Positions 28,101 to 43,100 of a stretch of DNA of 64,000 nucleotides are shown piece by piece. The stretch lies in contig JALJCS010000015.1 in NCBI GenBank assembly GCA_023055355.1, positions 14,614,501 through 14,678,500 of the forward strand. The letters run 5' to 3'. The position numbers and the translations under genes were made by a program. The notes under the pieces are model-generated. The model did no database searches. It had not been told where the DNA came from and saw only the letters and a list, made by a program, of their open reading frames with translations. The stretch's first letter is position 1. The number at the start of each line of letters is the position of its first letter. The DNA is from Agelaius tricolor. Its lineage: Eukaryota; Chordata; Aves; Passeriformes; Icteridae.

Positions 28101-31100
28101 ATTTTCTGAATTTTTGTGTGCTGGCATCCATCTGGATGCTCGGATCCTCCTGGAGACTGGAATTCCCTTTAGTCATGGGAGTTAAATAGATCTGTTCAAG
28201 CAATCTGGTCATGAAGCTCCCCTCAGTGTACAGATGGAACTGAAGCTCACAATGGCTCAATCTGCATATCAAAGCCCTGGACATATGGACAGGGCTGTCC
28301 CAAGCACCCGCTGCCTCTGCCAGCTCCTCCGGCTGCTCTGCAGGGCCTTGCACCCTCCAAGTACATCTTGGTGTGCTCTTAAACAAGGAGTTGTTTCCAG
28401 CATTGTCAGTTCCCCTGCAGAGGAGAGACCCAGTGAAACGTGCTGGGTGTCTAGATCAAGTTTCAGCTCCACATCTCCTGGGGCACAAGCTCCCAAAGTG
28501 CAGTGCAGAGAGATCCCAACACATCATGCTATAGTTAAGCAGAGTTTGGCTCAGCTTGTCACAAGGGAAAGGATGTGAAATGAAGACTACAGAGAAAGCA
28601 CCCATTTTCTCCATGCAGGCCTAAGGGCATCCTGGAAGTTTTGCAATCCCCAGCATGGAGCATGAGGAACCTCATTAAAAGGGAGCCAGGGCAGAGGGGA
28701 GACACCCACCACAGTCCAGTCTGTCCACACTTGCCTGTGGGGTGCTATTACAGTGGGGTATTGGAACAGCATGATGGTGTGACTGTCGGGACAGATGTAA
28801 AAGCAAAGCATGCAAAAAACCTTTGGAGGTGACATTAGCCTCTGAAAGGGTAATTTGTTGCTGTTGTGCAAGTTGCCAGCTCCAGCTTTGGTGACTCACA
28901 CATCTCGCTGTAGCTTGATCTTGAGCTTGGCTGGTAGCATGAGGCTTTTGGCTCATTGGTGAACAAAGCTGCTGAAAAAATGGGCAGTGCCTCAAATGTG
29001 AAGAGGCTGGTTTGCAGCAAAGGCAAACATTGAAGTTTCTGGTTTTACTGGGAGCAGACTTGGCCCCTCATCTTCTGGACCTGGGAGCTTTTAAATGTTG
29101 AGAAAATCTCTATAGTGAGACAGAAAAGTAGGGGGAGAATAGTCAGTGCAGAATCTACCCAAAGCTACAGTCATGAGAAACTCTGGAGCTTTGAGGAAAG
29201 CAGATCTGCCACTTGCTGCCCAGCTACCTAGGGAGTAATTTTATACATACACACACAAGTAAATATACACATGCATGTCATACACATGTACGTGTGTGCC
29301 TGTACATAGATATATGGTGAAACTGGCACAGGCTGCTCTTGTGGAATCTCAGAGTTGCTCTGAAGCAGGGGTTATTGTAGCTGCTTGTGATTCACCAGGT
29401 GAGTCACCCAGTTTCTAATTGACCCCCCTGGGTGCTGCCTGGCAGTGGCAGCAGTTAGAGAAGAGCAGGGCAAGCACGCGTCCTGCACGACAGCTCCAGC
29501 ACAGCGAGCCACATTTGCCCTTTGGGTCCTCGTGCTGTCGTCAAGAGAGCAGAAATCATGTGCAATCTTATTTTAGCCAATTATATTTGCCTGTAATTAG
29601 GCTCTCCTGGACTTGTCATTCCTGGCTCCCCAGAGGGCAAATGGAGGGATTTTTGAGCTCTGTTCAAGAGAGCTGCTGCAAAAGGATGTCCAAGCACGTT
29701 GCTCTAATGAGCAGCCTTTGATGGTACCTGGACTGTGGCATGCCCAGACCAACCCTGACAGGTGCTGCTTCCCTGACCCCTTGTTGTTCTTTCCTGCCCA
29801 GCTGTGGGGTATCTGCTTGTTCTGCTTTCTTATGCTTAAATCCAAGGAGTTTCTAGTTTGTGCTCATCTCTCATCCTTTGCCCTCCCACAGTGTTTGTAC
29901 AGCAGCTGGCACTTGGTAACTGGCAGAAATGCAAATACAGGATTTAAAGTTTATTTTCCTTAGCAGCTAGTTTTAGGCAAACTAAAGATTTCAGTGGTCT
30001 GTTCTCCCTTGGAGGAGGGGAGGCTGTCTGAGCTACACAGCAGCTCAGAAATAGTTTAGCTCTTCATTTCAAGAGCATGAGTCTTTTTCATAGTCTTTAA
30101 AGCTGAGCTTTTACCAGCTACATCTCATGTAGGACACAGTTTTGATTGGTTTGGTTTGTGCTTCTAATGAATCGCAGACAGGGGCTGCAAATGCAGTTTG
30201 GAAAAGTTGACTGCTACAGGATAGGAGAGTAACAGCAAACCTCTGCATAGAGAAGAGATTACTTCTAACGTGGTGGCTTTGCTGAAATGCTTGTGCTCTG
30301 AAATTACATGGTTTCTTGTGTGCAAGTGGAGCTGCCTGCTCATGGAGCCACAGATCTTGGTAGAAGTGAGCAGGGGCTTTGGCTCTTAGAGATGTGGAAA
30401 AAGCATCACAATGTCTAGGAGGGATCAGTGTTTGCTCCATAGTTCTTATATGTTGGGTAGTGTTTTCCTTTGCATTTTGCTAGAATTTGGGGTCAGTTGG
30501 AATGCTTTCTCTCCCTGTTTTTTGCACTGTGAAGGGGTATTTGGCTTGTGCCCAGTCAGGGTGTTCTCTGCACACTTCAGTAGCTCTCGTGTGAAGCGCG
30601 GTCCCTTCCCCCTCTGCCTTGTCTCTGGTTACCAGGCCCCCCAATCTGGTATTTAGGCTAGCAGCATTTGCTTGTGAATAATCAGAGCTGAGATGATGCA
30701 CTGAAGCAGGGGCCCTGCCTCAGTCTGGCTGTAGGGGATAATGTACAGCACAGAGCTGGGCACAGCCAGGGTATGGACTCCCTCTGGACAGATGGCAAGG
30801 TAGGATGAAGCCAGTTTTTAACCAACAGATAGACTTGCCAAGGGAACATCTGCAGATCCTGAAATCTTGCTCTTTCCCTGCTCCTTTCTTCATGGGTGCT
30901 GTTAGTACTGGTAGGTGGGAGCCTGAGGAAAGCCTAAGGCAGATCCAAGTGTGTGGTGAGCTGACCACTTTCTGCTGAAGCTGCTTGGTCTCAGTTAGTC
31001 TTGTCACCATTTGCCAGCTGACAGTTTTTGTGGTAAGTAAGGGTAAGCCTGGGTAATTTTGCTTTCAGTATATTTTGATGTAAAATAGCTTTTTAATCGT

Positions 31101-34100
31101 GGTCCTTCTGAACTGCCAGCATATAAGGCCCTCTCCAGCCATGGGTCCCTGCTACCACCGTACATGCAGCAGCCTGTGACAAGGGACACACCAGTGCTGT
31201 GAGCAGGAGTAACTTCTCAAATCAACCTAAAGCCATGTTGGACTTTAGAGGGAATAAGCCCAAATAAACATCAATAATGGCAGTAGCATTTTCTTGCAAC
31301 TGAGCTGCATTTACTCTGGAATGGTGTTCTGGTGAGTCCCTGTCACACTTTACCCCTGTGCTGGGATTGTTGCAATCTGTGTCTGAGCTGCACTTGGGTC
31401 AGTACCAAGGCTGTGTGGGTGGCCAGCAGAGCAGAGCAGCTGCAGGACTCAGTGCTTGTGTGACACCCTGCATAGCTGTTGGGAAGTGCTTTGTTTAGTT
31501 CACAGCAGTACCTGTGATGCTTTTAATTTTTCTGGCTGCACCAGTTTTGCCTCTTTTGCTGCAAGCTAACCTCATTTTGCTCTTAAAGCTCACAGCTGAA
31601 GTTAAGGGCATTTAAAATGAGTACAGTGGTGGTGAGAGGAGGTCTGATTAAATGGGGGGCTGTGTAGTTGTTTCTTTCCACAGAGACCTACAGTCAGTTG
31701 TGTCTCACTGAGAAACAGCAGAGTGGAGCCCAGCCTGGGTGCAGGAGCTGCACCAAGCTGGATCAGGGCTTTTTATGTCAGTTTCTTTTCTGCTGTCCTT
31801 GACAGTGTACTCAGCTGCTGTGCTGCTTCCCCCATTCTGAGCTGTAGAGAGCAAGAGAGATGGGGGCTTCCAGTCCTGGGACATCACCACAGAAGAGTGA
31901 GAAACTTGGTCTGTCTTGTTGCTGTGCTTCAGTCCTCATACCCACCAGCATGATTCCATTCCTGCCTGCATTGTTGCTCCCACCAGGGCCATCTTGACTG
32001 TCTCAAGATGCCCTGTGCAGGCACTTGAGATTCCAAAGGAAACCTTCTCACAGCAAAGTTAGTTACCCACCCAGGTGCATTTTTCTTCTGCAGAAAGTTG
32101 ATTTGCCTACCTCTGCCTATTCAGACATTCAGTTTCGTATTTGTAAAGAAATTGAAGTTACTGTCTTGATCTCCCCACAGGAAGGGATGAAAGAGGTTTG
32201 GACAAAGACAGACCCCTGAAATTGCCCCTTCTGGCATATATGTGAGATGCACAGTGCCTGCTCCTTCTTTTGGCTACCCAGAAGGTGTCTTAGAGGTCAC
32301 TTAACCTTGAGTATACAAGGAATCTGATATGTTTGTGATAGGTTTGGACTGGGGAGGTGTAATTTCTGAGTAGTGGCTCAGGTGAGGATCCAGGACCCCT
32401 GGAAGGCTTTCAGTGCTGGCAGTGTGCCCTGAGCCAGGCCTGAGCAACTTCTCTGAACCTGTGTTTACAGATGGTACTTTAGTGGTGCCAAACCCAACAG
32501 ACTCCAGGAGCTCCTGTCCTCGATGTGCTGCAAGCCTTGTCCATGGTGAAATGATCAGAAGACCAGCAGAGGATGATGGGCTTGAGGGTTGCACCACAAT
32601 CCAGTGAAGTCCCTGCCTTTTCCTTACAGCATGGCAGCTCCCTGAGAGCCCTGGGCAGCCTGGCAGGACCAACCTGTTGCTGATGCCTGTTGCAGGATAG
32701 GTCAGTCAGGCGTATGCAGGAAGCACATTTGTCTTTAATCCTGTAATTGAGAGGTTCAGTAACAACTTGACTGTAAAGATCAAAAGCTGAGGTACAGGCT
32801 CTTTCCTGCCTGGTTCCAGACATGGTTGGGAAGATTTCAGCTTCCCTGTCCACAGGTGCCTCCTTTTATCTGAGCAGCTCTTGCAGCTCTGCAGGGAAGC
32901 TGTAGGGCTGCCTGCTCCCCAAAAGCCCCTCACCCAGAGGGCCATATCCTGGCTTGGCTGAGTGTTGTTTGCAGCCCTGCTGGGGGACAGGTGACAGCAA
33001 TACCACTGCCTGCACGAGGATGGGGGCACACTTGGTCCCTGGAGAGGATTGCCATTTATGTGCAAAAAGGGGCAGTTGGAGCGGATGATGTGACTGGAGG
33101 AAGCCTTGGTGGTCACTTAACCTGTTACCAAGCAAAGCTGCAGGATGTGGAGGGTTGCTCCATTGTGCAGGGAACAAAGCTGAGCTATTTGCCGGCCTGT
33201 GACAGGCACTGGTGATGGAAGGAAATGCCATCAAGATTGAGAGTAATTTCTCCTCAGCCCTGGGGTCCTTGCCAAGAACAGACAGAGACCATATGAAGAT
33301 GAGAGGTGGTGGGGCTGCTGTCCTGTGTGCTTTGCATCCCTGATCCCTCCTCACAGTAGTCACATACAGATCTGCAGTGTTTCCAGGAAATAAAAGTCTC
33401 TTTTCTCTCTCTCCTATCTGTGCATGGAAATGAGTACCCCAGCCTTAGATAAGGCCTTCACAAGGCATCTGCCTTCCTGACTGGTTACTGTAGAGTCCAG
33501 GCAGGTCTGCTGGATGTCCCTCTCCTGAACATCGCTCTCAGCACCCTCTTTGACAGCCCTCTGTGTCTTTTGAGCTCAGCTTTTCCCATCAAGCAAATGG
33601 CAGCCAGCATGCAGCCTTCAGTGGGGATCACCCATTGACCTCCACAGCCAGAGAGGTGAGATGTGCCCTTTCTTAGCCCAGACCGATGGCCAGCCCTTGC
33701 TTTGGGCAGAGCTGTAAGGGACTGGTGTTGGTTTATGTACAGCTGGAGGGGGCAGCTCAAAACCCCACAGCAGAATAGGCCATCTGTCACTGCTGTGCAG
33801 ATCTGCTGGGCCTGGGGATTCACCTCGCCTTGAAATGCTTCCACCTCCAGGAAATAGAAGAACCTCTGCATTGAGGATAAATGCGGATTCACACCAAAAT
33901 CTGACACATCCTCTGCCTCTGCACATCCCTCCTGGCTGCCAGCAGTGGGCAAGTCTGGAGCATAAAGCCTGGATCAAGAGAGAGGAAGGTCAGGGGCCTG
34001 TTGATGCTCTTTGGAAAGGGGGCTACTGCTTTGGATTGTCCCATGCTGCATTTGCGTGGTGCCGAGAAGCATTCTCCCTGAGCAGCTGCTGGTGCTTCTG

Positions 34101-37100
34101 AAGCAGCTCCTTGCTCTGCATGAGTAATGGGGCTGGCTGCACGCACACCATGCTGCAGCTGCAGCTCAAAAGAGAATGTGGATGGCTGTGGGAGCTCCTG
34201 TGGAATCTGGCCCTAGAGTGACTCTGCTCAGGCTGCAGGCTGTGCTGGCATTCAGCTCTCCTACAAACAGCAGCGTTTGGCTGTCAAAGTCATTCCCATC
34301 AGGGAGTGAGCATCATGTGAATGAAATACCTTCTGCCTGTCTCTGTCACCAGCAGAGAGTGAGCCTGGCACCTGATATGTTTGACCACCATGTCCCTGAT
34401 GGGGATGCAATGTCTGCTTGCATAAAGCTTGGGTAGATTTTCTTGATGTCTAAAGCTGCATAAAAGTAAATGATTTAAGCTCTCTGAGTGAAGGTTGCTA
34501 CAGTGAAGCTGCTCAGGAAATGGAAAATGGAAAAACCAATCACTTTGTTCCTGGCACTAATAATGAGTGTTGTTTCTCTGCAGGTACACAGGGCCTGACA
34601 GGTTAAGTGGTAGAGATGGTCTGGCTCACTTCCAGGCATCCAGTGGTGTTTTTGCACATCCACTGATGTTGGGCAGTTGGTAGAAGATGCTAGGCAGCCC
34701 TGTCCAGGGTGTTTTCCCCACCTTGTGTATCTGATTTCAACAAATAACCCTGTGTGTTCACTGATGACCATTAAAATTCTCTAGCCAGGCCTACAGCAGC
34801 TGGTCACATCTTATTTACTCTATCATTAAATCTTGCCATCTCTGCTTTATAGAGAAAATGGTGGCTTATGGACCTAAGTCAGATGTTTGTCTTTCTTCTG
34901 CTTCTGATTGATGACACGTCTTGGTGCTGAGCCCCATTCTTTCCATGGTGATAAGACACTCACTCTTCCCTGGTATTTGTCCCACTGGACCACATTTTGT
35001 CCCACTTCTCTTGGTTGACTGATGCAGCAGAACTGTTTTAGCAAGGCCAGCATATGCACCACTGCTAGAGTTAAGCCCCATGAAGCTGCTTCCAGCATTC
35101 CTGGAGTATTAGAAATAAACTGCTGAGCTCAGTATTTGATGAACGAGCACAAGCATGTAGTGCAGTGGCAAGCAGAGCAAGGCAGGCAGGACACAGCACA
35201 CCACACAAGCTGCCAGCAGACACAGAAGATGCACAAGCTGCATAGTCCCAGATTCTTCCTTGCTGCAAGGATGGGTCAAAGCATTTGGGATGATCCACAG
35301 AGCCCAGGTGTGGCTTCTTTGTGCTGTCAGCTCTGGGAAAACAGCGTAGGGAGCAGCAGTCCTATTGCCTGCAGCTTACTGGTGCCCTTTGACCTTGTCC
35401 TGCTTGACAGTGGTGAAAGTGGCTGGGCAAAAGAGGAAAGAGAGTTCCAGGTTTTATGCTGAGCAGGGCCACACTGAGGTGTGAATTCCTGCAGTCTTAG
35501 CAGCAGCTTTCCCTGGGCCCCCCTGCCCAGAGAGGACAAACATGCCCAGCAGTGTGGGCGCCAGCTCCCAGGGACCTGGCGGGGAGGTGGGGCTGTGGCA
35601 GAGCAGCCAGCACAGCTGAAGCCCTTTGCATAAGGGGCTGTTTGTTTTGCTGAATTGTTAAGCCCCATTGACAATAGCAGCCCCCCCCACTCTCTACACT
35701 CAAGGAGCTGTGGTGGCCAGACACTGATCCTTTCTCTTATCTTCAGGCACTGAATTAGGGTTGTTCTTCACTGAGTCCCTCTGACTGGCTGTTGCTTTTT
35801 GTCCTCGCTCTGCAGGCCTACGAGTGGGCCTTGGAAGGGATGCGACACCTTGCCTGTATCAGCATGGAGGACTGCAGCTCCGCCGAGCACTGTGCAGATG
35901 TGATCAAGTGCCTGGAGAGTTACAAGGGGCAGCACCCGGACATCAGTGCTGCCCGGTTCCAGGAGATGAAGGAGCTGGCCTGTGAGCTGAAGAGTGAGAA
36001 GGGGCTCAAGCAGTGGAAATTTGCATGGTCTAAATGCCAGGAGACCAAGCTGGTTTTTGAAAAGAAACTCGAAGCAGCCTTGAGAACAAGGAAGTCTCTG
36101 CTGTCAGACCGCAACCCAGCTGTGGGGGAGCAGCCCCAGGCTGGCAGTGAGACTGGCACTCTGTCCCACCGGAGGCACTCTGAGGGGGCCACCTCCAGGT
36201 CCCACTGGGACAGGACTCAGAGCACATCTCATGGCTACAACAGAACCAACAGCTGTCTGGAGTGGACTAGGGAGAAAGCTCCCTCGCCCTCCCTGAGCTG
36301 CCCTGGAGATGTCGATGCTGGGGAAGTATTTGTCTGCCCAGCTCCTCTCAGCCCTGGTCCTCACTCAAGCAGAATTTCTTTCACCAGCAGGCCTTGTAAG
36401 TCTCCAATGCTGCCTGAAGAAAAGCCAAACCTGGAGAGCATTTTAGAAGCCCCAGAGGTGAAGCAGTGTCCTACATCCACTCCAGTCCCTGGGAAGCTGC
36501 CTCCCAGGAAGGTGCTCCGGAAGGCCCAAAGCTTTGACCTGCCTTATGGTGAGAGCCTGTGGGCCAGCTGCCAGAGGAGCGAGCCGGCCAGGTACGGCAA
36601 CACCGGCGTCTTCATTAAGGGGCTGGAGGTGAGCAGCACTGAGCTGGTGGACAGGACGTTCGCTCTGCGGCAGCCAGCTGTGAGCAGCTGGGCTGCAGAC
36701 TGCCTGCTGGAGGGACAGAGGGGCTGCCTCTCCGGGTCAGAAGCCAAGAGCTGGGGCAGGTAAGTGTCTGACATTTGGAGTTCTCTTTCTCAGGGTGGTG
36801 GAAAGGCAGCCAGCAGAGATTAGAGGAGCTCTATAGTGCTGGTTACTTTAGCATTGGTTACAGGACAGATGGAGATGTAGCTCCAGCTTCCCTGCATGTG
36901 TGTATGTGATGCTGAGCAAGCCCACAGGGATGTCCCCACATAATCTGACACCTTCCTTGGTGGGGCAACAGAGAAATTGGATTTGTGGCTCTTCCCTCAC
37001 AGTGTGATTCCTCTAGGAGGGGAAAGTTCAGTTCCCAGACAGGAAAGGGAGTCTCTGAACATTGCTTCCATTGGAGAATGAGGGATTACAGAAACAGTAT

Positions 37101-40100
37101 TCAGTGACCTAACAAAGCCAGGAGTACAGGTGCAGTGGGAGAGCAGAAGCTCAGGGCATTGTCCCCCAGACTTTTGGGAGTATTGTACCCAGACTGGTAG
37201 GGAGGCATATCCAGCACCTTGTGACAGCAGCATCACAGGTGAGAGGGTGTTTATATTTGTGCTTTGGGGCTGAAATCTCTGGGTGTCCAACAGCTGCCAT
37301 TTGTGCTGTTTTCCTTCTCTATCCTTGAGAATCTCAGCTTTGTTGTCATACTACAATGTGTGCCTATGCTTTGGAGAGCCCAGGGATACGAGCTGTTCTT
37401 GACAAAGGATCTCCAGGCAGGTCTTTCATTTGCTCTCACTGGAAAAAATTAAATTCAAAGTAAAAGAATTAATGGCAGAGATGAGAAAAGAGTGCTGGAT
37501 GCTGGGGGACCATGGTTACTACTCTTGAGTGAAATGGCTGGGGACAGTGAAATCTTCTGGAAGGGGGCTCTGATATCCCTGAGATACCCAGAAAAGCTCA
37601 TGGCAGGGAATGTGCACCAGCAGATAGAAGGGTGACCACTTTGCTTCTCAAGGGAGCAATGCAGCAGGCCTCCTGTGTCCATGGGTGCTGAGACAGTTCC
37701 ACTGCTCTGTTCTCTGAACAGCCAGAGGAGTTGACTTGAGGGAAGGCTGAAATGCAGGGGAGGAAGGGACACATTGGAGTAGTTATGCTTGGTACTACAC
37801 TGCCTCACAGTGGAAACCTCGAGTACCTAAGAGGCAGCCTTTGAGATACGTGAGAGCAATCCATGCTGGGAACTGCTGTTCACTGATGAAATGCTAGGGC
37901 ATTTCAGTTTTACTCTCACTTTTACTAGGGCAAGCCCAACAGCACCTAATTCTAGAGCTATTGTTCTCCCAGGGTTAACATTGCTTCCCACAGTGTCTAG
38001 TCATCAGGCTGACTCCTCACAGAAGTCACTGTGACTTCTGCTGTCACTGTTGTTTCAGGAGAGCAGCCATCTGCAGAGCAGCCCACTGTGTCCACAGCAG
38101 GGGCTGGGTGGGCCCAGGGGTGTGTGTCCTGCTGAGGATCAGGATCAGGATCACAGCCAGCCTTGGGCACTCCCTTCCTGAATCCTTCGAATCACAGAAT
38201 ATCCTGAGCTGAAAGAGAGACCCAAAAGGATAATTGATCCAACTTCTGACTGCATTGGACTACCCCAAGAATCACACCATGTGGTAGAGAGCCTTGTCCA
38301 AATGCTTCTTGAGCTCTGACAGGCTTGGTGCCATGACCACTTCCCTAGGGAGCCTGTTCCAGTGCCTTAGCACCCTCTCTGTGGGTGAAGGACCTAAAAG
38401 CTTCAGCCTAAACCTCCCCTGACACAGCTTCATGCTGTTCCCTTGAGTCCTGTCAGCGCTCAGGGTCAGAGCAATCACGGACAGTTGTGTATCTGAGCTT
38501 GGGCTGTGCCAAGGATCATCTCCATGCTGGTGGTCAGAGAGAGCTTCTCTAGCGATAGTCCAGTGCTTTGCAGGCACTCTGGCTGCTGTAGCCCTGCTGC
38601 AGCCCGGGTCCCTTCAGGGCTGGGTGTTTCCTGTTGCAGCAAACTGCGGCACATCATCGACGAGATGGTGACCACGGAGCGGGAGTACGTGCGGTCACTC
38701 CGCTACATCATCGACAGCTACTTCCCTGAGATGGAGCGCCTCGACCTGCCCCAGGACCTGCGTGGGAAGCGCAGCGTCATCTTTGGAAACCTGGAGAAAC
38801 TCTATGACTTCCACAGCCAATACTTCCTTCGAGAGCTTGAGAGCTGCTGCAACCACCCACTGAGGGTCAGCCACTGCTTCCTGCGACACGTAAGGCATCA
38901 GTACCTTGCCCCCGGGATCGGGCTCTTCCAGACATGAGTTTGGTTTCTGTGCCTTTCATGTTGTGCTTTGCTACCAAGAGACACTGCCAGGGAAACAAAA
39001 TCTCTGCTCCTTAAAGCCCATCTGTTTCTCCAGGGACATCCCTTACATGTTTTCTGTCTGTGGTGTCAGAGGTAATGACTAGAGTGAGCAGAGAGGTACA
39101 GACCAGCTCTGGGAGAAGAGGGCTGCTGGGCAGAAGCACAGGGACACAGGTCTTAAGGTCAGCTGCCCCATGCATTTTGCTGCTACGTGGTGTGAATGGT
39201 ACCAGGTGACTATTGGGGTATGGAAGAGGCTAGGGATAGCAGAACAATGAATCAAAAAGTCCTAGCTACTCTGGGAGTAGGAAGACAATAACATTCCCTT
39301 GTTCTTAGTGAGCTTGAAATAAAGTTATTCCTGATATCAGAGGAGGCTCTGGTGCAGCCTAGGAGAGGCAGAAGTACTAGAGTAACCTACCAGGGTTGTG
39401 GCTGTCACTGTGTCCTGGGTGCATGGGTCTCACTGGAGGATGGATCTCTTCTGCAGAAAGACCAGTTTGGAATGTATGCACTGTATAGCAAGAACAAGCC
39501 GAAGTCAGACTCGCTGCTGGCCAGCCATGGGAATACCTTCTTCAAGGTGAGTTCCACTGCCTGTATCAGGATTGCTCAGTGTGTTTGGTCACTGATCTGT
39601 TTAAGCAAAGCCAACTTACCTGCCTAAGGCAGGCTCAGTGCTGCCACGGCTTCTGTGGCACAACTCTCTGCACAGCTGTATGGAAGGGACAGGGCAGAGG
39701 TGCAGAGAGAGCTTGGGAAAGGAGCCCAGCACACAGCAGCATCGGTCCTGTGGCCTTGCATTCCCCCAGGAGTACTCATTTTCCCTGAGTACCCCAGTCA
39801 AGAGGTGTCAGTGCTGGCCTGGGGGCACAGGGTTCTCCTTGGGGAGGCTGCTGCCTTCAGTGTGTTGCATTTCTCAGTTCAAGCAGGTGCAGCTGGGGGA
39901 TAAGATGGACCTGGCCTCCTACCTGCTGAAACCCATCCAGCGGATGAGCAAATATGCCCTGCTCCTAAAGGACCTGATCAAGGAGTGCAGTGAGGCACAA
40001 GAGCAGGAGCTGGGCTATCTCCGTGCTGCTGAGGAGATGGTGAAGTTTCAGCTCCGGCATGGGAATGACCTGCTGGCCATGGATGCCATCCGTGACTGTG

Positions 40101-43100
40101 ACGTACGTTCCAGTGTCTTCCCCTGCCCAGGGGAGCAGAGCCACACTTATTCCCCTTCTCTAGACTTGGGGTCTTTGGATTGTATGGTGAGCCTCCCCTC
40201 AGGTTCCCCCAGGGATCAGACAGCTGTCTGCCAGTACAGCACAGAAGGACTGCTGAGGCATGGGGCAATGGAGCAGTGAGGCCTGGAGGTCTCCTTGATT
40301 TCCTAGGGCAGACAGCCTGGATGCTGCTACCTGAGTTGGGTGAGCTGCTTGTCATAAACATGCTCCCAGATGTTTACCAGTGATGGGAGGCAGCCTCATA
40401 GCCCTTGCAGATGGCATCCTGCAGGCTGCTTTGGACCTTTAATCTCTTGAGCTGTCAAAAGAGGGTCTGGCAGACTGCAATAAGGAATTTGAACTGATGC
40501 CAATGCCAAGGGTAGGACAAAATCAACTAAGTGGGACTTGGAGAGGCATGCAAAGTGCAGCACTTGAGAAGGAGAAACCCCAGGGCTCAGGGTGGAGTAG
40601 GATCAGTCTGGGTCAGGAAGAATTGAGGAGCTGGCCTTCTGACCCAGTTGGGCTCCTTGCAGTGGATGGAACTCATTTCCTCCCCAAGAGAAAGCTCTGG
40701 CTGCTGCCTGCAGTTGCCACTCCAGAGGTTTGTCACAGATGTGCACAGGGCGACAGAAGAGGGCCATCTGTGGGTTACACCTAGGAGAAAGGTCCAGCTC
40801 TGCCCTGAGCTTGGAGCCAGTTGTTTGAGCCTGATGTGATCCCCAGCAATGCCATGCAGCCTGACTTCTTTGAGAGCCCTCTTAATATGTCAGTTAGCTG
40901 CCACTTCTTCACCACCTGGGCTACAGCCGTATGGGACCATGTTCTCCAAGTCCAGGTCTAGGGCTGCCTGGGTCATGCTGGTGGAGTCTTACAAGGGTGT
41001 CCTCTCATGTCCAGGTTAACCTGAAGGAGCAGGGGCAGCTGGTGCGGCAGGACGAGTTCACCATCTGGCTGGGCCGCAGGAAGTACCAGCGACACGTCTT
41101 CCTCTTCGAGGACCTCATCCTCTTCAGCAAGCCCAAGAGGATCGAGGGTGGCTTTGATGTGTATATCTACAAGCGCTCCTTCAAGGTAAGGGCAGCCCTG
41201 CAGCTCCCTCTTGTGTAGGAGGTGTCCATGGCTGGTTTCCCCATGGCACATGCCTCTGAAATGGGAAGCAGGAGCACCTTCAGCAGAAGAGCTGCTCCCA
41301 CCACTTCTCAGCCTCCTCCAAACCATGCAGTGAAGCCAGAAGGGGATATTTCACTCATTAATGCCTAGGCCCTCTGTGCTGTGAGATGTGGGGCCAGCAT
41401 TTTCTGAGGGTTGTGGAGTATGGGGGAAAGGCAATGTTTACGTGGCAGGGAAGTGGTGGTAATTCTGGATGGAGCACTAGGAATTGCCTGAGCTGTCTGT
41501 GCTCAGCTGTATCCAGGACATACCTGCTGCTTTCCAGACCCTCAGGCTCCTTCCTCTTAGGTCTGCCAAGCTGAGGATAGCTCTAGCACAAGGTTCAAGC
41601 AGCTTACTCCTTTTGCTCCTGGTACAGTCTGGTTTATGCTTTGCTTTTCCTCTTCCTCCCAGACTGCAGACATCGGTCTGACCGAGAACTGTGGAGACAG
41701 CGGCCTGCGCTTTGAAATCTGGTTCCGAAGGCGGAAGTCCAGTGACACCTACATCCTCCAGGCCAGCTCAGCTGAGACTAAGCAGGCCTGGACTGGTGAC
41801 ATTGCCAAAATCCTGTGGCAGCAGGCAGCCCGCAATAAAGGTGTGATTCCTTCCTGGAATTCCTTCTGTGCCGCAAAAGGTGCGGGAGCCCTGTTCAGCT
41901 CATGCTGTCCTGAGTAGGTTTGGATCCTGTTACCAGGCAGCTCTGTGCAGCAAGCAGCTGTGTGCCAGCATGCAGCCTCAGGAGCATGTGCTGGGCTTGG
42001 CTGGGCATGTCCCTTCCCTGCCCCTCATCCCCAGGGAACTCAACTGGTCCAAGCTCTGTATGACTGTCCATGAGAGAAACCAAAGATCCATGCTCAGGGT
42101 TCCCTGTCCTGTGAGCACAGGCTGTGCCCCTGAAAGACTTGTTGGTCTCTCCAGTGATGTGGGCCACTACTGGAGCTCACTACTGAATCATGCTGACCAA
42201 GTCCCTCCTGTCCCCCACAGGCTTCCCGCTTGGCAGGACACTCGTAGGTGGCATGGCGCTGAGCTACTTGGCCAGAGCAGGGCATGATTGCTTGTTCCTG
42301 GAGACTCCACAGTGCTGGGGAGGGCAGCAAGGGGAGAGGAGATCTAATCTCAGCAGTTCAGAAGCAGCCCAGCCCAAGAGTGCTCTAACCTGTGGCTGAA
42401 TAGTGCCTGTGGGGAGGGTTGGGTTGGGTCAGCCTCACAATGTGGCTGTGGGTCTCTTCCTCTCCAGAAATCCGTATGCAGGAGATGGTCTCCATGGGTG
42501 TGGGTAACAAGCCCTTCCTGGATATCAAACCCAGTGAGGCAGCTATTAATGACCGTGCTATCGATTACATCATGAAAGGCAGAGGTAGGTGCCAGCTGTG
42601 CCTTCCCCCTTGATCCTTGTGAGGGAGGCAGGACTGGTTCTCAGGGTTTTTTTGTATGTTTTCTGGCAGGTGCCAGGACCAGAGCTTCAATTGCAGTGTC
42701 TCTGTTTGACCATTCCAACCCCTTCAAGAGGACACAGACGCAGCTCTCCACTGGCAGCACCCCCACTGCCTATTCCCCTTCCTCCTCCTCCTTGCTGGGG
42801 CCCCTCAACCTCCACATGTACCTGGACCAGGCTCTGCTGCCAGGGGTCCTGGCCCCCAGACGTCCCTTTGACATTGGCACTTGCATCGAGGAAGATGAGC
42901 TGGAGCACGAGACGAGCAGCCAGCCCTCAATGAGTACGTACAGCCCCTCTGCTCTGCAGCACCTGGGATGTGTGGGCTCATCCCTGCACCTTGTCTGTGC
43001 TGTGTGGTCAGACCAGGCTTGCTGGGGTCATGGCAGTCCCTGTCTCCTACCCAGACCAGGGCATGAGAGCCCTGCCCTTCCATTATGCCAGCTCTGTCTC

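Larger units (their letters stand above)
20607..35815 (+). other. Largest PLEKHG4 intron (15.2 kb)
   Basis: The flanking exons are both phase 0 and join directly. Contents seen are a CR1 fragment at 22068-22440, a 12-bp tandem repeat (GGATCCTGGGAA twice, 21883-21906), a GC-rich exon-like block at 25195-25375 and a patch of alternating purine-pyrimidine CA/TG DNA near 29245-29310. The remaining sequence shows no supported coding region. Confidence 0.6.
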
